A DNA stretch of 35,311 bases from Clostridiaceae bacterium. Lineage in GTDB: Bacteria; Bacillota; Clostridia; Saccharofermentanales; DTU023. Each line of letters begins with the position of its first letter. The stretch's first letter is position 1. Of this stretch, positions 26,116 through 35,102 are shown piece by piece. The DNA is taken from contig JAAZKK010000079.1 in NCBI GenBank assembly GCA_012799825.1, positions 1 through 35,311 on the forward strand, in the 5' to 3' direction. Under the pieces are notes generated by a model that saw nothing but the letters and a program-made list of their open reading frames with translations, searched no databases and was not told where the DNA came from. Position numbers and translations under genes: made by a program.

Positions 26116-27874
26116 TAAATGAGCGCATGCTGAGGATCGCCGGGAGCACGACAGTAGCCATGACAACCATGAGATCTATCGCCATTGGCAGGGTCAGCAA
26201 AAGAGAGCGTTGTTCAGCGCGTCCTCGGATGGCATCGCGATAGAGCTGACGGCCGCGCTCCGCCTGCATGTGAATGAGATCTAGGATCTCGCGTCCGCCT
26301 TCACGTTCGTAACGAGCCATGAGATGGAGCGCCGCTTGGATTTCCGGCAGCGGGCAGCGTTCTGCGAGGTGCTGAGCGGCCATCGCACTGTTAAAGCCGG
26401 TATCAAGTCGAAGGACAGCTTGCCGAAGATCAGACGCGACGGGGTTTTGCCTTTGTGTGCGCGTTTGAGGGAGAGCGACCTGCGCGACGATGCGCAACGC
26501 ACGATCAAGCGTAAGCCCGCTTTCAAGCAAGATATAGAGCGTATTGATCACGGATGGATAGTGAAAACGATATTCCTCTCTTCGCTTACTGGTTGCCGAA
26601 GCAACGGAGAGGTCGCGGAGAAGAGGGATAATGAGAACGATCAACAAAACAACAAGCGGATGAGGTCGACTCGAAAAAGCAATAACAACAGCCATCGCGG
26701 TGCCTATCGAGAGATCATACACTTTCTGATTCATGTACCGCGCCCACGCAGCATCTTGATCATCCGCCGGAAGACAAACTGCCGAAGCCAACGATAGACC
26801 GAGCTGTCCGGGAAGAACATCGAGATAAATTTTAGAAAGGAGACGTGCCACAGGGGACATCGTATCCGGCAATGATTTTCGTTTCTTCTGTTTTTTCTTA
26901 GGCGGTTTTTTCATGGCAGTTTTTTTCGGCGCGAGAGCTGTAAATAGTATAAAAATGGCGACCATCGCCATGATATAAAGCACGGCCATGGGGAGTGTAA
27001 TCGTTTCCGGAGAGAGGCTGCCGCTATAGGTGCCGGAAGCATTATTGACAAATTGCGCCATCACAAAGGGAATGAGGGACAAAATAACAGCTTCACTCGT
27101 ATTGCCTCGGCGCTCGTGCGCGACCTCAATCTTGGCATTGATCTGCGCCGTCAAATCGTGGTGTGTTTGCCTAACATAAACGTCGATCTTCCCTCCAAGA
27201 TTTGAAAGAAGAGAAAGAATCGTAAAATCACGCTGGCAGTTTGGGAGATTGACGTCACGAACAAAGGCAGTCAAAGCCGGGCGCAAGGCCATCTGTGCCT
27301 GAAGATTGTTGGTAAGACGCTTCAATGCGCGAGCAACGGCATTGCGGTGTCCGATTTGTTCGGTGACCGGATTTACCGCGGAGGCGAGTGCCTTTTCAAG
27401 GGGGATTCCTGCAGACAGTCGTGTGTTGAGATAGCCTAAAAGATGCTGATATTGAATGAGAAGCATATCTTCCTCACGACGCCGAAAATAAATAAATAAA
27501 CCGGTTCCCAAAAGCAAAGCTCCTAGAATGGCCGCTACCCATCCCTCCGGCACTGTTCCGAGGAAGGCCATGGCGCCAAGGCGCGCGGGAAGAACGGCTA
27601 GCAACAACCACTGTCCCCAAGCAATGAATTGTCGTATCGCATTTTGAGGAATTGATGAGTAGGCACGCTGACGTCGGCTGCGCAAGTGTTTTGAAAGGCG
27701 ATTGCGTTTGACTATGCGCGGTTCGTGCGAATAAGCAGGCGATTTTGCTTTTACCGCAATTTTTGCTGATCCCGTCTTTTGACGTGATTTTGGTGAGCGG
27801 CGTGTCCGCCTAGAAGCTTTATCTTTCCTTCGGCGTGATTTTGGCGACCCGAAGAGTGTTCTGCGATTTTTCAT
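26111..27874 (-). CDS. Tad secretion inner-membrane protein, TadB-TadC fusion (two T2SSF domains)
   Basis: N-half LLGYLNTRLSAGIPLEKALASA...LSNLGGKIDVYVRQTHHDL (TadB-like); C-half YRFHYPSVINTLYILLESGLTLDRALRIVAQ...MARYEREGGREILDLIHMQAERGRQLYRDA (TadC-like). ATG 27874 with AAAGGAG; the track's 28045 start is TTG without a ribosome-binding site. Confidence 0.87.
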   Translation of the reverse strand: MKNRRTLFGSPKSRRRKDKASRRTRRSPKSRQKTGSAKIAVKAKSPAYSHEPRIVKRNRLSKHLRSRRQRAYSSIPQNAIRQFIAWGQWLLLAVLPARLGAMAFLGTVPEGWVAAILGALLLGTGLFIYFRRREEDMLLIQYQHLLGYLNTRLSAGIPLEKALASAVNPVTEQIGHRNAVARALKRLTNNLQAQMALRPALTAFVRDVNLPNCQRDFTILSLLSNLGGKIDVYVRQTHHDLTAQINAKIEVAHERRGNTSEAVILSLIPFVMAQFVNNASGTYSGSLSPETITLPMAVLYIMAMVAIFILFTALAPKKTAMKKPPKKKQKKRKSLPDTMSPVARLLSKIYLDVLPGQLGLSLASAVCLPADDQDAAWARYMNQKVYDLSIGTAMAVVIAFSSRPHPLVVLLIVLIIPLLRDLSVASATSKRREEYRFHYPSVINTLYILLESGLTLDRALRIVAQVALPQTRTQRQNPVASDLRQAVLRLDTGFNSAMAAQHLAERCPLPEIQAALHLMARYEREGGREILDLIHMQAERGRQLYRDAIRGRAEQRSLLLTLPMAIDLMVVMATVVLPAILSMRSFS

Positions 27875-28071
27875 GCAAACTCCTTTGCTGTCGACGAGGC
27901 AACTTGAGAAGGCTAACTTGTTCCTAGTGATCTGAGCGACCCGAACGGCACACTGCGATTTTTTGGGAGCTCCTTTACTGGTGACGTGTCTTCCCAAGAG
28001 GTTTGTCTTCCTTTTTGGCGTGATTTTGGTGAACGGTGTATCCAACTAGGATGTTTGTCTTTCCTTCGGCG
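27783..28071. repeat. Degenerate repeat array spanning the tadA 3' end and tadBC 5' end
   Basis: 53-bp block cgtgattttggtga.cgg.gt.tcc..ctag.a...tt..tctttccttcggcg at 27783 and 28019; gcgacccgaa...ctgcgatttttt.g..a.ctccttt.ctg at 27844 and 27936. Confidence 0.82.
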
Positions 28072-29224
28072 ATTGAACCATCCGAGATGCTTTCAAGGTA
28101 GGTGTAAGACAATAGATGGTCTCAATCTGAAAATGATCGCGTTCAAAGCCTCTGATGGCGCTGATTTCTGCGACGCGTCGTCGCCCATCGGGCAGTCGGA
28201 TAAGGTGCATTATAAGGTCGATCGATGACGCAACCATGTGACGACATGCTTCCCAAGGGAGACCTGATGCGGTCATAAGAAGAAGGGAAAGGCGATCCAA
28301 CATGTCAGGAATTCCGTTGCCGTGTCCGGTCGACATTGACCCCGGATGCCCCGTCTGCATCGCCTGAATCATTTCGTACGCCTCATTCCCCCGAACCTCA
28401 CCGACAATAATGCGGTCAGGACGAAGCCTAAGCGAAGATCGGATAAGATCGGAAAGCGTGATGGCGCCGACGCCATCTACAGCCGACGCTCTAGCCTCCA
28501 GGCGCACTAGATTATGCCGACCGCTGAGTTCAAGCTCCGCGGCGTCTTCAATGGTGACAATGCGCTCCTCTTCCGGAATAAAAGCAGCCAGAGCATTGAG
28601 AAAAGTAGTTTTACCGGATGCTGTGCCGCCACTGATAAATATGTTTTTACGAGATTGAACGGCCTCTTTCAAAAAATGGGCATCCTTCTTGCGGAGTGTG
28701 CCGTTCTCGATCAGTGCCTCCATCGTCGGCAGAATGCCTGTGAAACGTCGAATAGAGAGCACGGGACCATCCGGAGCGGCGGGAGGAAGGATGGCATGCA
28801 CACGCGATCCATCAGCCAGTCGCATGTCAGCAATCGGAGAACGCTCGTGAACGAGTTTGTTCGCGCTTCCGAAATATCGGCTGATGACGTGTGTAAGATG
28901 CGCCGGCGAGTCAAACGCAAGATTGGTTTTCTCTATTTTCCCTCCGCGTTCAATGTAGATTTGCGAGGGATTATTCACCATGATTTCTGTAATGTCAGGA
29001 GACTCAATCAGAGGTTGCAAAATATCAAGTCCTCGCATGGCATTGAAGATGCTCGAGATCAGCTCAGACTTTTCGGAGACGGTCATGGCGGATCCCTGAG
29101 TCCGAATGGCGACTTCAGCGGCGATAATGCGCCGAAGTTCAGTATCGGAGGGCTCATGCTCCGGATTCATATAAGTTGCGATTCTGTTGATCCATTTCTG
29201 CTTCTCGCGATGTCCAATTTTCAT
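28046..29224 (-). CDS. tadA: Tad/CpaF-type pilus assembly ATPase
   Basis: ISGGTASGKTTFLNAL Walker A, RIVTIEDAAELELSGRHNLVRLEAR, SLRLRPDRIIVGEVRGNEAYEMIQAMQTGHPGSMSTGHGN. Confidence 0.96.
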   Translation of the reverse strand: MKIGHREKQKWINRIATYMNPEHEPSDTELRRIIAAEVAIRTQGSAMTVSEKSELISSIFNAMRGLDILQPLIESPDITEIMVNNPSQIYIERGGKIEKTNLAFDSPAHLTHVISRYFGSANKLVHERSPIADMRLADGSRVHAILPPAAPDGPVLSIRRFTGILPTMEALIENGTLRKKDAHFLKEAVQSRKNIFISGGTASGKTTFLNALAAFIPEEERIVTIEDAAELELSGRHNLVRLEARASAVDGVGAITLSDLIRSSLRLRPDRIIVGEVRGNEAYEMIQAMQTGHPGSMSTGHGNGIPDMLDRLSLLLMTASGLPWEACRHMVASSIDLIMHLIRLPDGRRRVAEISAIRGFERDHFQIETIYCLTPTLKASRMVQSPKERQTS

Positions 29225-30303
29225 GTTCGCACCTCCATTTCGTGTTTGGCGGAGCGAGGAAGTTCCAAGATGTCACATTCGGCGGGCAGTTCGGCGAGAA
29301 AAAGACTTAGTTCGCGGCGTGCGATCGCCGAAGCTGAAGACTCGACTTCGTCAGGTGTTTCAACATATATGAAGTCGCAAAATGACGCGATGGCTTGGCG
29401 TTTTTTCAATGGCAATCCTCGCGAATCGATCCAAACGATCATCTTTTCGTCCCGTGAGCGCGCGTATGATCGGATGACCTGCAAAAGTTGGCGCAGTGTC
29501 TCGCGCGTGCAGGAAATCAGATCGTCGGCACGTTCGGGAAGACGAAAAGTGTAATATCCGTTTTCATGCCAGTAAAGCCAGCGTCCAAGTTGAGAATCCT
29601 GCGGAGGATCATGTGCATTGACGCGATCGATCAGGTCGCCAAGTGTTCTTCCAGGGCCGTGCTGAAATGGCTCAGTCATGCGATAGAGCGGCATGATGGG
29701 CACGTACAAAAGGGTGATTCCTTCTACGATAGCGCGATGCATCACAAATCGACAGGCGCGTTCTGCGAACGATTCAGAAAAAGCGAGCAAGGTACCGGTT
29801 TGTGACAATCCGTTATCCGGCGAGTCTGACCTTCGCGCGTCATTTGGCAACAAGGAAAGCAATCTCCGATGGATGTCGGAAACCGCAGAAAATCGTGAGA
29901 TTATTTTGGATTCCTTTAGGCAGATGTCGTTGCTGAAATGAAAGATCGTAATATTATCAGCACACGGGCGAAAAACAGGGCATAGATCGTAGAATTGTCT
30001 TGTGTCAATTGTCTCGGGGAGAATTACAGCAAAAAGTCGCGCGGGGAGAAAGCGCGCCAGTTCTCTTGACGTTGAGTGTTCAAGGCAGTTTGTTGTGCCG
30101 CGCAGTCCAAGACGTCCGTTCGAGTCGTATACATATTCAAACGAAGGTGGAAGTGTACCGTTTTTTGTTTGGTCAAACAGGGCATGAACATCGACAATAA
30201 TGAGGTCATAGGCGTTGCTCATCATCGCTTCACGCTTCAGTTGCAGCTCTAACCTTGTAAGAAAATCAGCGTGGTGATCAGCGATCAGTACAATAGGTTT
30301 CAT
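29221..30303 (-). CDS. TadZ/CpaE-like protein lacking a recognisable P-loop
   Basis: Position directly upstream of tadA with ATGA overlap; receiver-like start VLIADHHADFLTRLELQL; GITLLYVPIMPLYRM and YYTFRLPERADDLISCTRETLRQLLQVI match the layout of Firmicutes TadZ-like proteins, but no GxxGxGKT. Confidence 0.6.
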   Translation of the reverse strand: MKPIVLIADHHADFLTRLELQLKREAMMSNAYDLIIVDVHALFDQTKNGTLPPSFEYVYDSNGRLGLRGTTNCLEHSTSRELARFLPARLFAVILPETIDTRQFYDLCPVFRPCADNITIFHFSNDICLKESKIISRFSAVSDIHRRLLSLLPNDARRSDSPDNGLSQTGTLLAFSESFAERACRFVMHRAIVEGITLLYVPIMPLYRMTEPFQHGPGRTLGDLIDRVNAHDPPQDSQLGRWLYWHENGYYTFRLPERADDLISCTRETLRQLLQVIRSYARSRDEKMIVWIDSRGLPLKKRQAIASFCDFIYVETPDEVESSASAIARRELSLFLAELPAECDILELPRSAKHEMEVRT

Positions 30304-30679
30304 GAACGTTCCTCTCTAGCGTGAATACAAAAATGTGTCATACGGATGGCATAGACCAAATTTTTTCCCGCAGTATCTTCTTTCCTATTTCTATATCGAT
30401 TCGGTTCTGTGGACGCTATATTTATCGTGAAGGATTGTGGTGAGGAACAAGATCACTTTTTTCCACTGTGAGCTACCATTAGACGTCAATTTGTCGAAAA
30501 ACATCAAAAAAGTGCGACAAAGGATTATGATATAGTAAGTGCCAAGGTTTTCAGCGTGCTCATGATAACCCGTTTTTTCGGAGTGACTGACGAGGCCGAT
30601 TTGACTGAGAGGAAAGCTTTGACGCAAACTTTCAAAAGAAAGAACGTGTGTATTACGTGGAAAAGAGAGGAGTTTAGAC

Positions 30680-31855
30680 ATGACAGCCGGTAATAATACT
30701 TGGCTTTTTACATCAGAATCAATTACAGAGGGACATCCTGATAAAATTTGTGACCAGATTGCGGATGCGGTACTTGATGAACTTATCAGGAATGACAAGG
30801 ACGCGCGCGTCGCCTGTGAAGTGATCGCGACGACGGGTCTTGTTCTTGTTATGGGCGAGATTACGACCACCGGATACGCGGATATTCCTTCCATTGCTCG
30901 AGAGACGATCCGCCGCATCGGTTATAGCGGCAGTCGATTCGGCTTTGACGCGGATTCGTGTGCCGTGTTGACATCAATCGATGAGCAGTCAACAGATATC
31001 GCGATGGGTGTCGACATTGCTAAAGAGGCGCGGGACGGCGAGATGAACCAAAGTTTGGGTGCCGGCGATCAGGGGATCATGTTCGGATTTGCAAACAGTG
31101 ATACGCCGGAGCTGATGCCCATGCCTATTACGCTCGCACACCGTCTGTCGCGACAGCTTGCGATTGTGCGCAAAACAGGTGAAGCCAAGACCTTTTGTCC
31201 GGATGGCAAATCGCAGGTGACCGTTCGCTATGAGAATGAAAAACCGGTGCACATCGATGTTGTTGTCATTTCAACGCAACATCACGCTAAAAGCGATATC
31301 GAGGAAGTGCGTCAGGAAGTTGAGGATCTGGTTATTTATCCGATGCTCGCAGGCGACCTTTTTGACAAAGATACGAAGATATTTATCAATCCGACTGGTC
31401 GTTTTGTGATCGGAGGGCCGCAAGGCGATACAGGGCTTACAGGGCGCAAAATAATATGTGACACGTACGGGGGCTTCGGACATCATGGGGGCGGTGCCTT
31501 TTCCGGGAAAGATCCCACGAAAGTTGACCGATCAGCGGCTTATGCGGCGCGTTATATCGCCAAAAATATCGTTGCCGCCGGATATGCGCGTCATTGCGAG
31601 GTGCACTTGGCATACGTGATCGGTGTCGCACAACCAGTCTCGGTAACGGTTTCGACTTTTGGAAGCGGAAGTTGCTTTTCTGATGAGCAATTGAGCTCAC
31701 GTGTGCGAGAGGTTTTTGACCTTCGGCCGGAATCCATTATTGAGAGATTTGACCTTCGCCGTCCGATTTATGCGCAGCTATCAAACTACGGCCATTTCGG
31801 ACGACCGGAGCTCGATCTCCCTTGGGAACGGTTAGATGCTGTTGATCTGATCTGA
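30680..31855 (+). CDS. metK: S-adenosylmethionine synthetase
   Basis: [62 protein letters not shown]; ribosome-binding site gaggag. Confidence 0.98.
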   Translation: MTAGNNTWLFTSESITEGHPDKICDQIADAVLDELIRNDKDARVACEVIATTGLVLVMGEITTTGYADIPSIARETIRRIGYSGSRFGFDADSCAVLTSIDEQSTDIAMGVDIAKEARDGEMNQSLGAGDQGIMFGFANSDTPELMPMPITLAHRLSRQLAIVRKTGEAKTFCPDGKSQVTVRYENEKPVHIDVVVISTQHHAKSDIEEVRQEVEDLVIYPMLAGDLFDKDTKIFINPTGRFVIGGPQGDTGLTGRKIICDTYGGFGHHGGGAFSGKDPTKVDRSAAYAARYIAKNIVAAGYARHCEVHLAYVIGVAQPVSVTVSTFGSGSCFSDEQLSSRVREVFDLRPESIIERFDLRRPIYAQLSNYGHFGRPELDLPWERLDAVDLI

Positions 31856-31877
31856 TGCGGTGATTCGCGATCAGAAG

Positions 31878-31912
31878 AGCGGCGGTTCATGACAGGAGCC
31901 GCCGCTTTTCTT
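31878..31912 (+). terminator. Rho-independent terminator of metK
   Basis: agcggcgg (31878-31885) pairs with ccgccgct (31899-31906), then tttctt. Confidence 0.8.
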
Positions 31913-32117
31913 CGACAGCAATCAATATGAGCCGATAGAGTGTGATGGAACAGCAAAATGGTGTGCAGTAGCAGAGAACACAAAGCAGCAAAGAAGATGG
32001 AGTAACAGGGTACACAGATAAACAAGCGACGAGGAGAAGTAAAGTGCGCGCGGTTTGTAGAATAATGTGGATAAGTAAAGATCTTGAAATAACAGAATAA
32101 CGCGGAGTTGTAGAGCA

Positions 32118-35102
32118 ATGTCAAACATAGAAAATGACGCTGAAAACAAAAAAAGACCTCATCTTCTTGCGCAACTTGATATTGGCGATGTGCTTGCTGT
32201 TGGAGAGAGTGGGCATGTATATGACGATAGCCGCCCGCCATACGAGTATGATTCATTCACGGAAACCGGCGAAAATATGTATGGTGAAGGTTTGTTGATG
32301 AGTGCGTCGGAAGCATCGGATGCAGGTCTAAAAATCGGCGAAAATGTGTATGCATACGACGATGATGAATCGGATTTATATACCGGCGATGTACGTTTTT
32401 CAGGTATAGCGTCACGCATTGTTTTTCGAAATGAGCAAAATAGTTATACCGTATTGGAGTTGGACAGCGAGGACGACAAATACACGCTCATCGGTGTCAT
32501 GCCGGTCATTTCTGCAGGTGATATGGTCGAAGGCGAGGGCGTGTGGAAATTTCATTCTTTGTACGGTCCACAGATTGAAGTCCGGACGATTTTTCGAAGA
32601 GAACCGGAAGAGCCCGAAAAAATCGAGCGCTATCTTGCCGCTGGCGCTGTAAAGGGCATTGGACCGGCCACGGCTAGAAAATTGGTTGAAGCATTTGGAG
32701 CGGAGACGCTTAATGTGATGCGCGAGCAACCGGAGCGCGTCGCTCGCCTGCGCGGTATTGGCAGAAAAAAAGCTCTTGAATTTAGCCGTGAACTGCAGAA
32801 AGATCGGGCTTACCAGGCGTTGCTGTTCATGTTGCTTCCGCTTGGTATTGGCGCTTCGCGTGTGTTGCGGATCTATAAAATGTATGGCCTTCATGCAGAA
32901 ACTGTTATTCGAGAAGATCCGTTTGCTTTGGCAGAAACTATTCCGGGTATCGGTTTTCAGACGGCTGATCGAATCGCTGAAGCCGTAGGAGTCAGCGGGG
33001 ATCATCCAACACGCCTGCGCAGTGCCGTCTGTTTTGCGTTACAAAGACATCTCTACCGCGACGGTAATACCATTGTTCCGTCTGAAAAGATTGTCTCGGA
33101 ACTAAAAGACAAATTAAATGTTGCTGCTGAAAGCATTGAGGCAGCGATCGATGATCTCCTGATTACAGGAAAAGTAGTGCGGCCGTTTGAACCGTTGATA
33201 CCGATGCCGGAAGCTTTACAAACATCACACCAACCATCATGCCCATTGTCACACCAACCATCATCATCACCCTCGCACCAGACGTCACGCCAACCATTAC
33301 CTTCCTCATCGCACCAAACATCACACCAACCATCATGCCCATCATCGCACCAAATGTCATGCCAGTCCTCATCAGATCGCGCCATCCTCATCTCTGAATC
33401 GCGTCAGGCTTATAAAGACTCCTTAGAGCCCCGGTTGCCTTCGCAGGGGCAATCAGTCATTGATTCTCAGACAAACCGCTTATCTTGTCATGATCAGGAA
33501 GACAACACTTCACAGACGATCCGTCTACAGCGGCAAGATCAGCAGGACAATGCTTCAAAGGCAAACCGACTACAGCGGCAAGATCAGCCAGACAACACTT
33601 CACAGGATTGTTCTCATCCTTCGGAAGTACAGGAAATGGATGAGGCGACAAGAAAACAGACAGCTAGCGATTTACTAGTTCCGGCTTCGCCGGAGGGAGT
33701 CGATTGGATCACGCTCCAAGACACCGCGTTGATTGAACAGCGATTTGCGTGTCGCGTCAGTTTTCTTGCATCGCATGATCTGTCGGGGGATCTTCAAATA
33801 ACGGAGGAGGAAGCGCTTCGTGCTATCCGAGCGACAGCTGAGGCGGAAGGGTTCGAGCCGGATCAAGAGCAAGTGAACGCCTTGATGATGGCATTAACGC
33901 ACTCATTCTCTGTTTTAACCGGTGGTCCGGGAACTGGAAAAACAACGATTGTTCGTTTGTTAACCCGTCTGCTGCGAGAGCGCGGCGAGAATGTGCAGCT
34001 TGCTGCGCCGACTGGACGCGCGGCACGTCGCCTTGCTGAAGTTTGCCAACTAAATGCTAAGACGATTCATCGCCTGCTTTCTTTGCAAGTAATCGAGGAA
34101 GGGCATGTGGATGCCGGCTTTTGGTTGGATGCGGAGGCGTTGGAGGCTGACACGCTCATCGTCGACGAATGCTCGATGATCGATATTTTCCTGTTTACAC
34201 GGCTTCTCCACTCGGTAATTCCGGGTAGTCGTGTTCTCTTGATCGGAGATGCCGATCAGTTGCCATCGATCGGCCCCGGCCAGGTGCTAAGAGACTTGTT
34301 GAGCGCGCCGTCGATTCCACATGCTCGGCTTGACCGGATTTACCGTCAGGAAGAGCACAGGCTCATCGTCTCAAACGCCCACCGCATCCTAAAAGGCGAG
34401 CCTTTAGAGATTGATCAGACGCTTGAATCGGATTTTCTTTTCATCCCATGCACAAATGAAGAAGAGATGCAAAAAGGAGTACTAAAGCTTTGTAGTGAGG
34501 TGTTGCCCCGCCATTACAAAGTGGACGGCATCTATGGAGCACAAGTGCTAACAGCGATTCGTCGCGGGAAGGCAGGAGTTTCAGAACTTAACACGGTGTT
34601 GCAAAAATTCGCGCACAAAGGAATGGTCAGAGGATTAGAGACGCATGGCGACACCTTTATGACAGGTGACAAAGTTATTCAGACGAAAAATCGTTACCAG
34701 TTGGAGTGGACGATTCGTGGCACAGGAACAACGGGAAAAGGTATTATGAATGGCGAGATGGGTGTTGTCCAAGCCGTAAGCCTTTCAAGGCGCAGTGTGA
34801 CCGTTCTTTTTGAAGAAGAACGTGTTGCTGTCGTCGAAGGTGAAGATTTAGACAGCCTCGATTTGGCGTATGCAACGACCGTTCATAAAGCGCAAGGATC
34901 AGAATATCCTGTGGAAATTCTCGTCATTCCGGCTGGTTCCCCCTCTTTTTTGACACGCAACCTGCTTTATACAGGCGTCACACGTGCCAAACAGCATCTC
35001 TTCCTTTTGACACGAAAATCGACACTGTCGATGATGTTGCGAAACAATGAGGCAAACGAACGCGCCTGCGCATTCCCATATTGGCTCAACATGTTCACGT
35101 AG
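32118..35102 (+). CDS. recD2: RecD2-type ATP-dependent helicase (SF1B) with acidic N-terminal extension and two repeat blocks inserted before the motor
   Basis: GPATARKLVEAFG / IPGIGFQTADRIAEAVG HhH motifs, LTGGPGTGKTTIVRLL Walker A, IVDECSMIDIFL, GDADQLPSIGPGQVLRDLL, YATTVHKAQGSEYPVEILVIP. Confidence 0.94.
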   Translation: MSNIENDAENKKRPHLLAQLDIGDVLAVGESGHVYDDSRPPYEYDSFTETGENMYGEGLLMSASEASDAGLKIGENVYAYDDDESDLYTGDVRFSGIASRIVFRNEQNSYTVLELDSEDDKYTLIGVMPVISAGDMVEGEGVWKFHSLYGPQIEVRTIFRREPEEPEKIERYLAAGAVKGIGPATARKLVEAFGAETLNVMREQPERVARLRGIGRKKALEFSRELQKDRAYQALLFMLLPLGIGASRVLRIYKMYGLHAETVIREDPFALAETIPGIGFQTADRIAEAVGVSGDHPTRLRSAVCFALQRHLYRDGNTIVPSEKIVSELKDKLNVAAESIEAAIDDLLITGKVVRPFEPLIPMPEALQTSHQPSCPLSHQPSSSPSHQTSRQPLPSSSHQTSHQPSCPSSHQMSCQSSSDRAILISESRQAYKDSLEPRLPSQGQSVIDSQTNRLSCHDQEDNTSQTIRLQRQDQQDNASKANRLQRQDQPDNTSQDCSHPSEVQEMDEATRKQTASDLLVPASPEGVDWITLQDTALIEQRFACRVSFLASHDLSGDLQITEEEALRAIRATAEAEGFEPDQEQVNALMMALTHSFSVLTGGPGTGKTTIVRLLTRLLRERGENVQLAAPTGRAARRLAEVCQLNAKTIHRLLSLQVIEEGHVDAGFWLDAEALEADTLIVDECSMIDIFLFTRLLHSVIPGSRVLLIGDADQLPSIGPGQVLRDLLSAPSIPHARLDRIYRQEEHRLIVSNAHRILKGEPLEIDQTLESDFLFIPCTNEEEMQKGVLKLCSEVLPRHYKVDGIYGAQVLTAIRRGKAGVSELNTVLQKFAHKGMVRGLETHGDTFMTGDKVIQTKNRYQLEWTIRGTGTTGKGIMNGEMGVVQAVSLSRRSVTVLFEEERVAVVEGEDLDSLDLAYATTVHKAQGSEYPVEILVIPAGSPSFLTRNLLYTGVTRAKQHLFLLTRKSTLSMMLRNNEANERACAFPYWLNMFT

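Noticed and set aside
28514-29554. 346-aa plus-strand ORF antisense to tadA and the TadZ-like gene
   Set aside because: Long but entirely antisense to recognisable tadA motifs; no family resemblance, so treated as a shadow ORF.
30304-30679. Possible SAM (S-box) riboswitch upstream of metK
   Set aside because: No S-box core or convincing aptamer plus terminator was found by eye; an Infernal run with RF00162 would settle it.
30391-30918. 175-aa minus-strand ORF overlapping metK start
   Set aside because: Overlaps the metK 5' end and upstream region, has no family features; likely spurious.
32066-32074. Perfect DnaA box (TGTGGATAA, complement of TTATCCACA) upstream of recD2
   Set aside because: Single isolated box with no cluster and no dnaA/dnaN nearby; expected by chance at this scale.
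33053-33391. Minus-strand ORF rich in Trp/Cys/Asp (WCDVWCD repeats)
   Set aside because: Antisense shadow of the SHQPS coding repeats in recD2; no ribosome-binding site or family match.
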